A stretch of 5,434 nucleotides of DNA from Candidatus Tectimicrobiota bacterium (GTDB lineage: Bacteria; UBA8248; JACPRG01), in assembly GCA_016190025.1 (NCBI GenBank), contig JACPRG010000055.1, positions 1 through 5,434 of the forward strand. The letters run 5' to 3'. The first letter of the stretch is position 1. Each line of letters starts with the position of its first letter. Positions 5,120 through 5,434 of this stretch are shown here, in pieces. A program made the position numbers and the translations under genes. The notes under the pieces are model-generated. The model ran no database searches. It was not told the origin of the DNA and saw only the letters and a program-made list of their open reading frames with translations.

Positions 5120-5434
5120 ATTCCTCCAGACGTCCGGTGCGGCCACGGCCACCGGCGCCCTGGCGGGGCTGGGGCTGGACCTCGCCCCGCTCACGGCCGA
5201 GGCGCAGGTTCTCCGGACCCGCGAGGCCAAGGAGGTCCCGACGGTCTGCATGTATTGCGCCGTGGGCTGCGGCCAACTGGCCGCGGTCGAAAACGGCCGG
5301 ATCATCAACATCGAGGGCGATCCGGACAACCCGATCAACCAGGGGGCCCTGTGCTGCAAGGGCAACGCCGACATCCAGATCCTGTATAACGAGCGCCGCC
5401 CCATGCGGGTCTGGTACCGCCGGCCCAACGGCGA
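5100..5434 (+). CDS. fdnG: FdnG-type formate dehydrogenase molybdopterin alpha subunit, N-terminal part (3' truncated)
   Basis: The frame runs open to the window end, giving 111 residues of a protein that is usually about 800-1000 residues long. Residues 4-10, SRREFLQ, are a twin-arginine export motif followed by a hydrophobic Ala/Gly/Leu stretch. AEA at 33-35 fits an AxA signal peptidase site. A molybdopterin oxidoreductase Fe4S4 domain then begins, with ligands Cys50, Cys53, Cys57 and Cys85 (CxxC-x3-C-x27-C) and Lys87, typical of the FdnG/FdhA group. The DPDNPINQGALC stretch is also characteristic. The protein would be exported folded with its Mo/W-bispyranopterin cofactor and oxidise formate to CO2 outside the cytoplasm. 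The active-site Cys or selenocysteine lies beyond the window, so a different substrate in the same superfamily cannot be excluded. It overlaps the upstream gene by 20 bases in another frame and has a strong AGGAGG. Confidence 0.9.
   Translation, partial: MALSRREFLQTSGAATATGALAGLGLDLAPLTAEAQVLRTREAKEVPTVCMYCAVGCGQLAAVENGRIINIEGDPDNPINQGALCCKGNADIQILYNERRPMRVWYRRPNG

Larger units (their letters stand above)
1..5434 (+). other. Probable single operon: HybA/HybB module, kinase, two receivers, FdnG
   Basis: Six consecutive same-strand genes are joined by ATGA overlaps (468-471 and 3944-3947), a 20-base overlap (5100-5119) and gaps of only 13 and 20 bases. I see no hairpin-plus-T-run terminator and no room for a conventional promoter between genes. 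The operon start and end lie outside the window. The regulators sit between redox subunit genes, so they are probably made together with the enzyme. Confidence 0.8.

Noticed and set aside
1..5434. CRISPR arrays, tRNAs, insertion sequences, direct or inverted repeats
   Set aside because: Reading both strands I saw no repeat-spacer pattern, cloverleaf, transposase or terminal inverted repeat. The window is filled by six protein genes.

Overview
The window is G+C-rich (about two-thirds by eye) and almost entirely coding. All six genes are on the + strand, and no gap is longer than about 20 bases. It looks like the interior of one respiratory operon from a high-GC anaerobic or facultative bacterium. 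Sensor kinases with c-type heme motifs beside HybA/HybB and formate dehydrogenase modules suggest a deltaproteobacterial, NC10/Methylomirabilota or Rokubacteria-like lineage. No rRNA or other marker gene is present, so the lineage is a guess.

Layout: (1) 1-471, C-terminal part of a HybA/FdnH-like [4Fe-4S] electron-transfer subunit with a C-terminal membrane anchor. (2) 468-1649, a complete HybB/NrfD-type ten-helix quinone-interacting membrane subunit. (3) 1663-3528, a membrane sensor histidine kinase with CxxCH and CX4CH heme motifs in its extracytoplasmic domain and a Cys-rich, zinc-ribbon-like insert of about 130 residues splitting its ATPase domain. (4) 3549-3947, a stand-alone receiver protein. 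(5) 3944-5119, a membrane-anchored receiver fused to a glycine-cleavage-H-like domain that has lost the lipoyl lysine. (6) 5100-5434, the N-terminus of a Tat-exported FdnG-type molybdopterin formate dehydrogenase alpha subunit, running off the end.

The genes appear to join an extracytoplasmic oxidoreductase (FdnG-type catalytic subunit plus HybA/HybB electron path to quinone) to a dedicated signalling trio placed inside the operon. The kinase could sense redox state or a heme ligand outside the membrane. Neither receiver protein has a DNA-binding domain, so output is probably by protein contact, possibly at the membrane, and not by direct transcription control. The most unusual parts are the metal-binding-type insert in the kinase catalytic domain and the TM-receiver-GcvH-like fusion. 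Together with the heme sensor they make a candidate poorly described redox signalling system.
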